Position numbers and translations under genes: made by a program. A stretch of DNA of 64,000 nt from Phyllostachys edulis (Eukaryota > Streptophyta > Magnoliopsida > Poales > Poaceae), in assembly GCA_036346405.1 (NCBI GenBank), contig CM070566.1:48859268-48923267 (forward strand). Reading direction: 5' to 3'. The notes beneath the pieces were generated by a model that was given only the letters and a program-made list of their open reading frames with translations, was not told where the DNA came from and ran no database searches. Positions 33,932 to 45,589 of the stretch are shown here, in pieces; the stretch's first letter is position 1, and each line of letters opens with the position of its first letter.

Positions 33932-36314
33932 GATGCCGTAGCACGCGCAATACGCGTTGCTCCTCTCGGAGTACGACGACGACCACCGCGCTCGTCGCAT
34001 AGCCCAGGGTGGTCAGGTGAGATTTGCTGCTGTTGTACTTCATCGTGCTTGTTGTTTCACTTATTTATTTACGTATCTCTTTTGCAGGCACTCAAGCCAC
34101 TTCGCCCTCGGACCCACACCCCCTAGATTGGGATGAGCGGTACGAGCCACACGTCCGCTCAGCAGGTCTCCTTGCTTTGGCGCGGATAGTTGTCAACGGG
34201 CTCCCTCGTATGGATGGTTCTGCGCCACCAAGATCGTGGACCGGTGGCGCCGGAGACTCACACTTTCCACCTACCGTCAAAGAGATGACTATCACGCTCA
34301 GATGTTGGTATGATTTTGGGCCTCCCAGAGGGTGAGCTCGTTGAGGGACGCCAACAGCAGGGCCGGCGAGACCGGGTGGGAGAGTGGCTCGGAGTGCGAC
34401 CGGAGGACCCCCCTGCGGACTCGAGAGACAACAGGCCATCCGCGGTGCTTGCGTCATGGCTGCGCGCGCACTTTAGCGTGTGCCCGCCGAACGCAGATGT
34501 CGCCACAGTGGAGCGCTTCGCAAGGGCGTGGATGTGGCATCTACTTGGCTCCTTCCTCTTCCCGGACGGTACCGGCAACGCTGTCTCCTGGATTTACTTG
34601 CCGATTTTGGCAAATTTCACGACGGCAGGGACATACAGTTGGGGTTCTGCTACACTGGCGTGTCTGCACTGCAAGATCCGCGATGCATGCCGATCGTGGA
34701 GTGCGAGGGCAACTTCGTGGTCTGCGATACCTCCCGCAGATCCGATGTGGGAGCGTTTCCCCGTGGGTCGACCCACTCGTGCTGCCTTGCAGGTATGGAT
34801 TTTTTTTAATTAATCACTCAAGTCTCGTTCCGTAAGAAATACGACTGATATATATCTCCATGCAGGCATGGCCATGGCCCATTGAAGACGAGGCCTCACG
34901 TCCCACAGTAGCCTACCTCTGGAGCTCTATCATAGCACCTACTGGGCGTCCGAGGTCGCGGTACCTCGCATATACGAACGAGCTCGACGTCATCACACAG
35001 GACCAGGTACTGTTTCAGAAGTTATTTTACTTGTTGCATTGACCTATTGAACTAAACCATTTGCTGCAGGTCACGTGGCTGCCATACGTCCGAGACGAGG
35101 TCGATGGCCTTGCGCTAAACCCGATGTGCGAGCAGGGCCAGGACTCGTGGTTGACCCTCTCGCCATTGATCTACTTCCATGCAGTGGAGTACCATTTGCC
35201 CCATCGGGTCATGAGGCAGTTTGGGAAGTTTCAGGCATGGCCACCGCGATGTTCTCGGCGATATAAACCTTCATGGGTAAGTCCTCGTCGTGTATGTGCA
35301 GCTTCGGTAGCGGTTTTCGTGCTAACTTTTAGATTGTCGCCGTCGCAGGATGAACCGAAGGCGGAGGTACCGGCACACGGACTGGTCACATTATCACCGA
35401 GCCTACGTGTTGGAGTGGCAGGACCGAACAAATCGGTCCAGGGACGTGACGCAGATCCATCAGAGGCATAACTTCGTCGATACCTCTGATGGCTACACGG
35501 CGTCGCTGCGTCTCCGGCCGACCGGCGATGACCGATGCGGATGTAGATGATGGTGATGACGACGAGGAGGACATCGTGGACGACTACGATGAGTTCACAC
35601 GGACGGGCACTCAGCCGGAGAGGGCCCCCATCAACGCTTACTACGTGAGTACATTGTATGACACCACTAATTAGCAATGTCACTATGCGTAGGCTAATTG
35701 AATGTGTTTTCCCGTTCGTAGGGAAGACAGCTCGCCCGCATAAGCAACGAGGCCGGGAAGGTTCTTATGCTACAGGAGGGTTCGGAGGGGAGCTTCCAAC
35801 GCTTCCGGGACTTCGCTGAGGTAACACACACTACGTTAAATTAACATGTTGTCCCTTGTTATTTATTTTGTTGCATTCAACTTCACTACTTTTTTGTTGT
35901 TCAACCTTGTAGTTGGTTCGCCGCCAATGCCGGCGACTGGCCGCAAAGATGAGCTGTGTGGCGGCATCGGGAGAGGTCGTGCTACCTGGGCCGGCTCGGA
36001 GTGGCTCAGACGAGGCCGAGGAGGATGAGGAGGAGGCCGAGGAGGAGGCTGAGGAGGCCGAGGAGGAGGCCGGGGAGGACGAGGAGGAGGCCCAGGAGGA
36101 GGACGTCGCTGCTAGGATTCCCGACGAGATGCTCCTCAAGGACCTGGTTGATGCACCGCCCCCGACACAGCCGACTCAGGACACCCCACCACGCCGCCGT
36201 AAACGGCGTGATCGCGCGGACATTAGTTCCGTAAACGTCGTCGAGGGCACACGAGCCCAACAGCCAGTAGCGAGGTTCACGCCGGGGTCGGGTGCGCGCC
36301 GAAAGCGCAACTGA
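33932..36314 (+). pseudogene. Plant mobile domain (MAIN/MAIL-like) gene, seven exons
   Basis: The plant mobile domain occurs in MAIN, MAIL1 and related nuclear proteins and also in transposons. Exons by splice signals: 33932-34016, 34088-34792, 34866-35006, 35070-35276, 35349-35644, 35722-35820, 35913-36314. Signatures: ALLLSEYDDDHRARRIAQGG; LLALARIVVNGLPRMDGSA; VSWIYLPILANFTTAGTYSW; PMWERFPVGRP; VEYHLPHRVMRQFG; RHTDWSHYHRAYVLEWQDR; and a last exon with a long E-rich acidic run, then basic PPRRRKRRDR. Frameshifts (near 34125 and 34310) break exon 2, and exon 5 also changes frame. It follows mudrA by 280 bp on the same strand, so it is most likely a second gene of the Mutator-like element. Confidence 0.8.
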
Positions 36315-36530
36315 TGGGATGGATTACTGTGTGCTTGCCTTTTGTACAGTTCATATCTTATGGATGATGGTTGCATGTTATTGCTGTTTGAATGAAATCA
36401 TTGTAATGAACTTCGGATGGCCTGTTTGGATGACAAAATAACATTACTGCTGATATGGATGAAATCACTGTTTGGTTGATTGCTGTTTGAATGAAATCAG
36501 TGTTTGCTTTATTCAATGTAGGTGAGTGCT
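36315..36530 (+). other. 3' flank of mobile-domain gene
   Basis: Non-coding. The phrase GCTGTTTGAATGAAATCA occurs twice (about 36383 and 36482). Probably 3' UTR. Confidence 0.45.
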
Positions 36531-36985
36531 ACTGTCACGCCACTAATAACGGCGTGACAAGTCACCCCTGCCACGCCACTTAAACTGGCGTGACAAGACT
36601 TAGCCCCGGCAGCGACAAGGCTAGGGTGCAAGCCCTCTGGCACATGAAGCATACTGGCGTGGCAGCACGTTTTTGCCACGCCGTTAATGGTGGCGTGACA
36701 ATACAGTCCTGTCACGCCAGGTTAAGTGGCGTGACAGGACTTAGCCCCGGCAGCGACAAGGCTAGGGTGCAAGCCCTCTGGCACATGAAGCATACTGGCG
36801 TGGCAGCACGTTTTTGCCACGCCGTTAATGGTGGCGTGACAATACAGTCCTGTCACGCCAGGGTAAGTGGCGTGGCAGGACTTAGCCTCGGCAGCGATGC
36901 CCCTTTTTGGCAAGCTCTCTGGCACACGAAGCATTTTGGCGTGGCACAATGCTTCGGCCACGCCGTGGATGGTGGCGTGACAAGG
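36531..36985. repeat. 141-bp tandem repeat built from GGCGTGACA palindromes
   Basis: GACTTAGCC recurs at 36597, 36738 and 36879, exactly 141 bp apart. Each unit has several TGGCGTGRCA and TGYCACGCCA arms that can pair. The first two units are nearly identical; the third is diverged. The open frame through it is a by-product of the repeat. It lies just beyond the mobile-domain gene and matches the palindrome words at 2339-2522 and 22894-23037. Confidence 0.85.
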
Positions 36986-36999
36986 GCTAGGAATAGGGT

Positions 37000-37425
37000 T
37001 CTAGGTCTTTTGAGTTAGGGTTCTAGGTGTTTATGTTGAGATTCAGGGTTAGGGTTTTACATTGAGGGTCAGGGTTAGGTCAAGGGTCCGGTTAGGGATA
37101 GAGGTTTTTAGGGTTAGGGTTAGGGCTTTAGGTTTTTAGGTTCAGGGCCAGGGTTAGGGTTTTAGGTTAAGGGTCAAGGTTAGGGTTTCAGATTGAGGGT
37201 TAGGGTTAGGGTCTTACGTTTCATTCAGGGTTAGGGTTAGGTTTAGGGTTAGGGTTAAAGTCTTACGTTTCATTCAGGGTTAGGGTTAGGGTTAGGGTTT
37301 TAGGTTTTTAGGGTTAGGGTTTTAGGTGTTTAGATTCAGATTCAGGGTTAGGGTTTTAGATTGAGGGTTAGGATTAGGTCAAGGGTCAGGTTAGGGCTTT
37401 AGCTTTTTAGGATTACGGTCAGGGT
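37000..37425. repeat. Degenerate telomere-like (TTTAGGG) tract
   Basis: Dense TTAGGG, TTTAGGG and GGGTTAGGGTT words with many variants (GTTCTAGG, TTCAGGG). The unit resembles the plant telomere repeat, but arrays are short and impure, so it is interstitial and not a chromosome end. It abuts the palindrome array. Confidence 0.75.
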
Positions 37426-38286
37426 GGTTTTTATGTATTAACAATGTTACCACAATCATTTGGCAGTGAACTTCTTGTGTCCGGAGTAGTTCTTGATTAT
37501 GTCGGAGCACATTACGATATGAGGTGAAATTGGATGGCCTGATATTTCTTGATGAAAGGAAAGAGGAATGCACATTTTGTCGCATCTCTTGAGCAAGAGC
37601 TCTTTTTTTACAGACTGGTGGTTATGACCTCCTTAAACTAAAACATTACAGCCAAAAGTTCAGAGATGTTAAATTTAGGTAAAATTAGATAAATCAGACC
37701 GCCTAGCATTTTCGACAGCGTGATGAAGAGCAATGTAACGTGCTATTAATATATAAATTTATCTACACAATGAGCACGAGCATTAACATCTAACATGGTA
37801 TTAATATATAAATTCATATGAGATGGAAAAGTAGAGTGAACTCGAGCGACAGCTTGCAACTTGAAAGTAACAGGAGCTCGACAAGCCGCTCATTTGAAGG
37901 AACCACGAAATCGCCATGCCAAAGACCATGAAAGAAGATAGCTCCATTGTGAGGGCCCCACGTCCAATGAATATGATACCAAATGTTTTAGGATAGACGG
38001 AATGGCGAGGCTCCCCACTATTGATGCGCGTCAAGAATTTTGTGAAGCTCGCCCAACCTGCGTGGCGTAACCATAGAATACATGCACATCAATTCACTTT
38101 ACAAGATAAGAAAAAGAATTTAAGGGATGCAAGCACCCAGTGTGAAACAAGGTAGGCTTTTGTAAGTGGTGTCTCTCACACAAGTAACAAGCAACATATA
38201 TGAGTGTGAAAGTGAACATTCATGCGTATAATACTTAACCAGCAAACTATTCCACAGCAGAGGGCCTTGAATCATGTATACCATGA
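37426..38286. other. No gene seen
   Basis: AT-rich DNA between the telomere-like tract and the copia element below; TATTAATATATAAATT occurs twice (about 37743 and 37800). No domain recognised. Confidence 0.4.
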
Positions 38287-40935
38287 AAGTTAGTTGATCA
38301 CAAAGATTCCACAGTCTGGAGTAGTGAACACCAGAGTAACGAGATGGTGGTGCTGCAGGAACAAGAGGCGGTGTCGCAGAGGCAAGACCAAGCGAGGAAT
38401 GTAAGGAACCACTGGAGACATACCAGGGGAAGACTGTGATAGTGGAGAAATAGGTGAAGAGTTAGAAAGAGACAACCATGAAATCAACTCAACGGTGGAA
38501 ACAGGAGGAGCCGAATCTCGATAGAAGAAAAGTCGAGATTTGTCAAAGACAACATCTCATGAAATCCTGATCCGTCGAGCAGAAGGATCCCAACAATGAT
38601 AACCCTTATGCTCAGAACTATAACCAAGAAATACGCACTCAACTGACTAGGCTGATAGTTTAGTGCGTTCACGAGGCTACAGCAAAACAAAACAAGTACA
38701 GTAAAAAACACGAAGGTGAGTGTAATGGGGGACTCGAGAGTAGAGACGGTCTATAGGACTAACACCCTTAAGAGCAGTGGTGGGCTGCATATTGATGAGA
38801 TATGCAGCTGTAGAAACAGCCTCAGCCTAGAACTGTGGTGGAACGTGGGAGGCAAGAATAAGAGTGCGGGCAGTTTCAATCAGATGACGATGTTTGTGCT
38901 CAGCAACCCTATTCTGAGCATGGGCACTAGGACAAGAAAGAAACTGTCTAAAAGCACCAAAACAGTACTCACCAGCTGAATCACAGTGAAAAAGTACGAT
39001 GGGAGAATCAAACTGAGTGTGAACCATCGTTTGAAAGCTACGATAGATCACAAGAAACTAACCACGATTAGATATAGGAAAAATCCATGTAAAACGAGAA
39101 TAATCATCAATCAAGATCACATAAGATTTATGCTCGCCTTTAGAGATAATAGGCGCAGGTCCCCATACATCTGAATGAACTAAATCAAAAGGGCAAGAAG
39201 ACAAGGACTCACTAGAATGATAAGGAAGTTGTAGCTGCTTGCCCAGCTTACAACCCTGACAAAACATGGACGTGCCAATAGGAACACGTCTAAGAACACC
39301 CTGACGAACTAATAAAGAAAGACAAGACCCACACAAGTGACCTAAACGATGATGCCACTGCACAAAAACTCCAGAGGTGGTGGCAGCAGTGGTAGTGGAT
39401 GTAGAGGTGATAGGAGCAACTGAAGTGGACAGAAAGTGGAGGCGGTCAAGAATGTAGAGACCCTGACGATCCCTATGGCGCCGACCAGTCCCAAGTACTG
39501 TCCCTGTCTATCGGTCCTGGACAAAACAAGTGTGAGAGTCAAAACCAACCTTACAACCGAGATCAGTGAACTAACCCACTGAGAGAAGCTGCATGGTAAG
39601 TTGAGGAACATGAGAAACAACTGGAACAGAAAAGTCAGTGGACAAAAGAGTGCCCTGACTGCTGACAGACAAAGGAGTACCGTCGGCTGTCTAAACTGAG
39701 ATTGGAAAAATAGGAGGTCCTACTGAAGTGAGAGATGTGGAGTCTGGGGTCATGTGGAAAGAGGCACCAGAATCCAGAACCCAAGAAGTACCTAGAGGAG
39801 ACGTCTGAGGTAGACTAGCAGAACCTACTGAGCTGAGAGAGAGCTGCTGAATTAGAGTCTGGCAGAACTGCTAAATAGAGTCATCTCGCCAAGAAGATCC
39901 TAACATGCTGGTCTATCCTCCTGTCGAGGAAGGGCCTCCCTGCCCTCCCTTGGAGCGTCCAACCCCACGCGCCTTATTCTACTTTTTTCGCACCGCACAA
40001 CGCTGGTAGTCGTGCTCGAAGTTCTTGCAATAATTGCATTGAACCCTAGTTGGTGCAAAAACAGGAACAGAAACAAACACCTGAGGAGGGACTGTAGTCG
40101 AAGCAGAAACCAGCGGTGTAGTCGAAGAAGAAGGGGTAGCAAGCCTGACCTGAACATTCATGCTTTGCTAACCCGCGGCGGCCCCCTCGGTCTGAAGTGT
40201 CGAAGAGCCTCGGTGGTATCGCTTGTGGTGGTGAGCGGCTCAGCAGTTGAGCCCTGACAGGCTCAAACTCTGGGCAAAGACGGCAGACGAAATCATAAAG
40301 GCGAAGGCGATCATGATCTGCCTTCTGCACTTGATGGCACTCATGGCAGAGCGGAGAAGCTAGCTTATCCAGATGGCGCTAGAGACTGGCCAGGGCTCGA
40401 AAGAAGTCATCGACGGAGGAGTCCTCCTGGCGAAGTGTCTCCAACTCACGCTGAAGCGAAAAGAACTGAGCATCGCTGCTCTGCTGGTATCGCTCGCACA
40501 AGTACTCCCAGATCTGACGAGTGGCACGCAGACCAACAATGTCTAACTGGATGGAGTCGTCGATGCTGACCACCAGGATGGCTCGAACATGGGCCTCATC
40601 AGCACACCAACGCTCAAAAGCGTATATGGCATACTGAAAAGGCCTCATCAGCAGCAGTAGTAGTGGCCTCTGCCTTCGTCTTGGCGACCTCATCTTCTGT
40701 AGAAGGTGCAGAAGTAGGCTGTCTGGGAGGAGGTTGAACTAGCGATGGCGGATAAGGTCGAACACCCATGACATGTCTCTAGAGGCGGAGACCATCGAGC
40801 GTGATCTCCATGAGTGAAGACCATAACCTGTAGTTCGTCCCATGAAGTTTTGTTCCTGAGAATGGGATCGCAGCGGATGGAACGGAAGCCATCGGTAGGC
40901 AGTGCTGGACGGCACGGTGACCAAGGCAACGAAGT
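38287..40935 (-). pseudogene. copia Gag and integrase, frameshifted
   Basis: Gag (UBN2 type) at 40693-40379 (SIDDSIQLDIVGLRATRQIW, YLCERYQQSSDAQFFSLQRE). Zinc knuckle CNYCKNFEHDYQRC near 40020 (C-X2-C-X4-H-X4-C). Pre-integrase zinc finger with HHRLGH and CQGCKLGKQ at 39363-39230, integrase core start PFDLVHSDVWGPAPI and YVILIDDYSRFTWIFP (to 39058). More integrase at 39051-38827, where FRQFLSCPSAHAQNRVAEHK replaces the usual run with a stop and changes. Downstream KCVFLGYS-type region is shifted (38711-38484), and a proline-rich linker ends it. Several stops; not functional. Confidence 0.85.
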
Positions 40936-41420
40936 CTAACAGGCGACGCTGGACGGCGCGGCGGTTAGATCGACGTTTTTTTATTTCTTTTACTCTTTTT
41001 TTTATTTATTTCGGGCCGGGCTAAAAGGGGTCACCTCGGCCGTCGAAGAAAAACACGCTACGCACGGGAACCGAACTAGGTTCCCCTTCTCTTGTGGCGG
41101 CGGCGGCGGCAACGAGCGGCGGCGGCGGGGGGCTAACGACGACGGCGGTGGCCTTGTGGCGACGCCAACCAGCGGCGGCGAGTGGCGGTGGGCTCCGATC
41201 GGTGGCCGTTGGGTCCCGGCCGGCGGCGTTGGTCGTCCCGTCAGCGTTAGGTCCCGGTCACGCTCGTCAGGTCCCAGTCGGCGGCGCGTCGGGCTCCTAG
41301 TTGACACGGCAGTAGCGGCAGTGGTGGCGTCCTTGCGACGCCCGCCAGCGAGCGGCGGGCTCCCGGTCGACTTCAGGCACGGTGGCGGTGCGGCGTGATG
41401 GCAGTGGAAGAAGAGCTAGG

Positions 41421-41437
41421 TTAAAGCTCTGATACCA
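41421..41437 (-). other. Primer binding site of truncated copia element
   Basis: Minus strand TGGTATCAGAGCTTTAA, an exact 12-base match to the usual methionine-tRNA-primed site. Confidence 0.85.
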
Positions 41438-41441
41438 TATT

Positions 41442-41603
41442 ATGAATATTGTATGTATATTCAAGAGGGCCCAATGGGTAATATATATAGGGATGTACAA
41501 GAGGGAGTTTCTATATACAGATAAGGAAATACAAAATGAGTCATATTCTAATAACGGAGACGGTGTAAATGTTGCCACGTGGACCCTGCTTTAGCCCGTC
41601 ACA
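41442..41603 (-). repeat. 5' LTR of truncated copia element
   Basis: As transcribed it runs from TGTGACGGGC to ATATTCA, about 162 bp. No second copy is in the window, so the boundaries rest on the TG..CA ends and the nearby primer site. Confidence 0.55.
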
Positions 41604-42650
41604 CTTGAGGTCAGATTCACATGGTTCCATATCATCAAGGAGCAGGTCGCTGGATATTTGTAACAAACATGTTGAGTAAGGTGATTTATATGCTAATACT
41701 ACTAGGACGTGGAGAGGCGTGTTAGGAGGATTACTATATCAAGCCTTGAAGTGTGGTCATAGATAACCCAAAGAAAGCCACAAGCCAACACATTCAAAGT
41801 AGAGACGCTCAAGAAGATTAGAGGTTTGGTTTTTTTTTTAGCACAAAATCATCCAAAGTAGAGGCATACGAGAGGATTAGAGGCTAGGTTATCCTTTTAA
41901 CACTAAATTCTTGTGTAGGACTAGGATCCGAGGATCCTGAAAAATTCGAGAGGGTTGTAAGAGAATGACACTCTCTTGTACACTTTTAAGGTCGTGCTTA
42001 AAGAATTTGCGGTCGGCTTCGTCAAAATACTAAATTCATCTACTTCGTTCTTGAGACCATGCACACACACCGTATCTCACAACTCGATTCGATTTGAGGA
42101 CTACTACGCATAAGGAGGGGTATTAGAGTATAACATCATATATGAATTTGACTGTCTTTTCTTAGATTATGAGATCTACGTGATGTATTGCCTAGAATAT
42201 AAATCTAAATGTAGTCGTAGGTTCGTAGCTGTCCATGTATTTGATCCCATGCAAAACATTGCTAAGCTTGCTTTGTTAGATGTTCTTCCTTCTCCAACTT
42301 CCTCACCTACCGTATTATTTGTTTGAAGGAAGTGAAGTACTTTGCCTAGAATGTGCTTGATAAGTGTTGGTGTTCTTAGTTTGTTGTTTAATTAATCTTT
42401 TCTAATTTGGCTAGCTTCATATATATATTACTCTTTAATTTCTTGGGTAAAGCATTAACAGTTCCATCTTTGCTAATCGATCAAAGTTCTGAATTGTATT
42501 GAACACAATGTTTCGTATTCGTTGAAGTAATGCAGATACACCAAAAACATAACTGTTCCGAATGCATCGCGTCAGCTTACCACTAAAATTCACAATTATA
42601 GTGGTGTGCAAAGAGTAGTTGTGCTCTGTTTAATTTTTCTGAGCTGAGGA
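41604..42650. other. No gene seen
   Basis: AT-rich. A phrase AAAGTAGAG..C..GAGAGGATTAGAGG is imperfectly duplicated (41797-41830 and 41856-41886). No coding domain. Confidence 0.4.
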
Positions 42651-42654
42651 CAAA

Positions 42655-43015
42655 GAACCATGTGACAATGTGACAATTGAGTTATTCTGAAACATCAAAC
42701 TTTATTACAAGATATGCTTTCTTTCTCCTATAAATAGTACATGTAACGATTGACGGCTAGCTAAAATATTTGTGTCCTGTCCAAGACTTATTTTTTGGAG
42801 AGAGACGATTTTTTGGAGAGAGACACTATGGATGGGATAGTAACAACTAGCAAGAACAATGAGTCGCATGCTATCTTGCATACATGTAGGTTTAGGAGGC
42901 ATCAGGACTGTGTGCTGTACAACATCCCTCTAGGTATGCATCTACCCCTTTTAATCTTGCAACCTAGTATACATTCTTTGTTATTGAGAAGAGAAAATAA
43001 AATGCTAACAACTGT
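42655..43015. repeat. Duplicated ~350-bp segment, copy 1
   Basis: Matches 44478-44835 in order: GAGTTATTCTGAA, CATCAAACT, TTCTCCTA.AAATA, AACAATGAG.CGCATGC, CATGTAGGTTTRGGAGGCAT, GTATGCATC, CCTTTTAA, AACCTAGTAT. About three quarters identical by eye. It has no clear ORF. One copy lies beside a MATH-BTB scrap, so it may be gene flank. Confidence 0.65.
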
Positions 43016-43975
43016 CTAAACTTGGATTCAAAGCTTTTATCGAGTCTTCTTTGTGAGTCGTCATTGATGTTTTGTTGCGCCCTGCTTAAGATGGACAGCC
43101 ACTCCAGTACATCAGGTTAGACATGGATCTCTGTCTGTCTTTTGCATTCTCCTTTGATGAATATCTCTTTGTTGTTTTCATTTTCTTTTGGTCTGATTGA
43201 GACAAAGAAACGATCATCAGTACATTACCGCTCATCTTGCTTCTACTCTAGTGTCCATACTTAGCCATCTTTGCATATCTTTTCCTCGCCTTCTATTTAT
43301 TTCCTAATGCACTATTTGCATCGTTGTGAAATATATAAGAAAACTTTGGTATTTAAAAAACATATATTCAAAAATAAGGGTTCTAGAATATTCTTGTATT
43401 TTTTAATAAAGAAATATGAGAACTTCCCCTTGCAATTGAAAAGATGATCTTCTTTGCTTGTGCTGAAAAATCTAGTAAATATAGCAAATCATACATGTAC
43501 CATTGGTGTAGGCTAAATATCATAAACACCACGGATTAAACCATACATCAGGCCAGATTGCTGCTCTATGTTATGACGCTTCGTCTCGTGACTCAATGTC
43601 TGTGGTGCAGTGCCGATGCCTTGTTGCCCTGACACGGTTCATTTTATCCGTGTCTAAAGGCTTTTTCTAAGTCACGAGGATTGAAGGCTAACTCTATACT
43701 GTTTGCACAAGCTGCTTATATATATCTCTACCTCCATGAGAGTTTGCATGTAAATCCAATCTTTGTTAGATTCAATAAATCTATTTGTGTATCTGCTATA
43801 TAGAAAATATCTGCCTATCTATACTATACATTACATTTCACATTTTCTAAGTCAACTCAAGAAAAGCAATCGGCATTGCACAAGTAAAACTGAAAAGTGC
43901 TCCAAAAAAAGCAATAAAACCAAAACAAAAAAAAAACTAGTACATAGGGATGGCATGATAAAATTGTTCTAATAC
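43016..43975. other. No gene seen
   Basis: AT-rich spacer; no ORF with a recognisable domain and no RNA gene noticed. Confidence 0.4.
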
Positions 43976-44169
43976 TTAAAAGTAGTCGAGAATTGAGCTT
44001 GTTTGGAATAACACACTAAAATGGTTCCTAAGAAGAGTATAGAAGATCATGACTACAAATGATAAACCACAACCCCTGAGAACATGGACAGAACCAAAGT
44101 GCAGATAAAAGCAACAATATAAAAGTAAGATTTTTGTGGGGATGAGATGCTTGCGTGATGTTGCCAACC

Positions 44170-44350
44170 TTATATCCAAAATCTTGTATCGGTCACCATG
44201 ACTGCCCTTCCGAGAAGAAGCAATAAATTCAAGGCACATCTTGTAAAGCTTGCAGCACTGATGCTGCTCCACTGGCGCCAACGTCGTCAACACCGTGTGC
44301 CTATGCCGATGTGATTGCACATTTTTCCTAATTAAGAAGAAAAGCTCGGC
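44170..44350 (-). pseudogene. MATH-BTB C-terminal (BACK-like) fragment
   Basis: On the minus strand the frame includes LTTLAPVEQHQCCKLYKMCL and EFIASSRKG, close to the LALAEQHHC..LK.A..EF-type helices of MATH-BTB proteins. MATH and BTB parts are absent. It is a fourth relic of this family in the window, far from the others. Confidence 0.6.
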
Positions 44351-44477
44351 AAAATTGTACACAATATTTTTCATGAAAATGCAGGCTGCGTCTGCTTCTC
44401 ATTAAATTCACAGTGAAAGCGTTGTGCAGAGAGTAGTTGTCCTTTGTTTAAATTATGTGCTGAGGAGGATGAAAAGA

Positions 44478-44835
44478 ACCATGTGCCAAGTAACATCTGA
44501 GTTATTCTGAAGCATCAAACTGTACTATAAGATGTGCTTTTCTTCTCCTACAAATACGAGAGGTAAATACTGAGGAGCCGAAATGTTTGTAATATGTTAT
44601 CCAGGACCTGATCTTTCGGAGGCAAACAAAATAGATGGATTGCTAGGAACTGAACAACCAACCAGTGGGAACAATGAGGCGCATGCCAGCTTTGCATGCA
44701 TGTAGGTTTGGGAGGCATTGGGATCAAGCGCTGCATTCGAGTGATGAAGGTATGCATCCACTCCTTTTAAGCTCGTAACCTAGTATGCATTATTCTTCAT
44801 TGAGCAGCAGAAAAAAAACACATTAACAACGCAAG
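44478..44835. repeat. Duplicated ~350-bp segment, copy 2
   Basis: Counterpart of 42655-43015 (see there). Confidence 0.65.
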
Positions 44836-44939
44836 TATCTTAATTTATTTTTGAAAGTGTTCGTCGTTATACTTCAACGAGGCAGTCAAGGTGGTAGATA
44901 GCTGCACAATACGGATCGCCGCTTCATTTGAGAAGGTTA

Positions 44940-45016
44940 GACACGGCATATAGATGTGTGTCGTTTACAGTTTCGGTTAGACACGACACATACATGTGTG
45001 TCGTTTTCAGTCTCTT
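44940..45016. repeat. Tandem pair of ~38-bp hairpin units
   Basis: GTTAGACACG..CATA..ATGTGTGTCGTTT occurs twice. The second contains a perfect ACGACACA/TGTGTCGT stem. It lies inside the copia RNase H relic and probably inserted there or grew by duplication. Confidence 0.55.
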
Positions 45017-45039
45017 GTATATCTGACCGTGAGAAGGGC

Positions 45040-45420
45040 AATTGTACAGTTTCATGAGAAGGGATGCGCTTCGAACCCTTGCCGCTACCACCTCAGAGAT
45101 TGTTTCGCTTGATGGCATTTGGCTGATCTTGGTATTCTTTGTCATAATCCTATACCTTTGTTTTGTGACAATACATGTGTCATTCGAATTGCTAGTGATC
45201 CGGTCAAGCATGAGTTGACAAAGCACATTGGCGTTGATGCATCATTCACATGGTCTCATTGTCAGCAGTCGACCATCAACTCTAGTATGCACGCTTAGAG
45301 CTTCAAGTTGCATATTTTTTCACTAAAGCTCAGACTAGAGAGCAATATCGGCTTCATCTACTTAAACTCAGTGCATCAAACCCTCAGACCCTCGTGATCC
45401 ACCTTGAGTTTTAAGGGGGA
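45040..45420 (+). pseudogene. copia RNase H C-terminal relic with polypurine tract
   Basis: Plus-strand pieces AATTSEIVSLDGIWLI, IASDPVKHELTKHIGVDASF and the decayed end are typical of the end of copia polyproteins. It is directly followed by a purine tract (TTTTAAGGGGGA) and an LTR, so this is the 3' end of an element. Stops and a frame change are present. Confidence 0.75.
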
Positions 45421-45444
45421 TGTTAAGAGTTTTGTACATATTAG

Positions 45445-45475
<31 letters not shown>

Positions 45476-45576
45476 AGACCATGAGGCCCAACTAACATGT
45501 ATATATATATATATCCTCTCAATAATGAATAAAATGCATAGTTGTAAATAGAAAAATATCTCTCCAAGTTTTATCA
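45421..45576 (+). repeat. copia LTR with polypurine tract before and primer site after
   Basis: Runs TGTTAAGAG to TTTATCA, 156 bp. Contains a (TC)n run (about 45449-45477) and a (TA)n run (about 45498-45514). It is flanked on the left by a polypurine tract and on the right by TGGTATCAGAGCAA (45577-45590). Normally one LTR has only one of these neighbours. Confidence 0.8.
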
Positions 45577-45589
45577 TGGTATCAGAGCA

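Larger units (their letters stand above)
38287..41603 (-). mobile_element. Truncated Ty1-copia element (5' half)
   Basis: Reading leftwards: short LTR (41603-41442), primer site, leader, gag, zinc knuckle, integrase, then the start of the region after integrase. Reverse transcriptase, RNase H and the 3' LTR are missing, so the element ends near 38287. Confidence 0.85.

Noticed and set aside
36590..37018. 142-residue repetitive protein
   Set aside because: The frame is a by-product of the 141-bp palindromic tandem repeat (141 is a multiple of three); it has no start context or domain.
37000..37425. True telomere
   Set aside because: Units are degenerate, about 420 bp only, and followed by normal transposon DNA.
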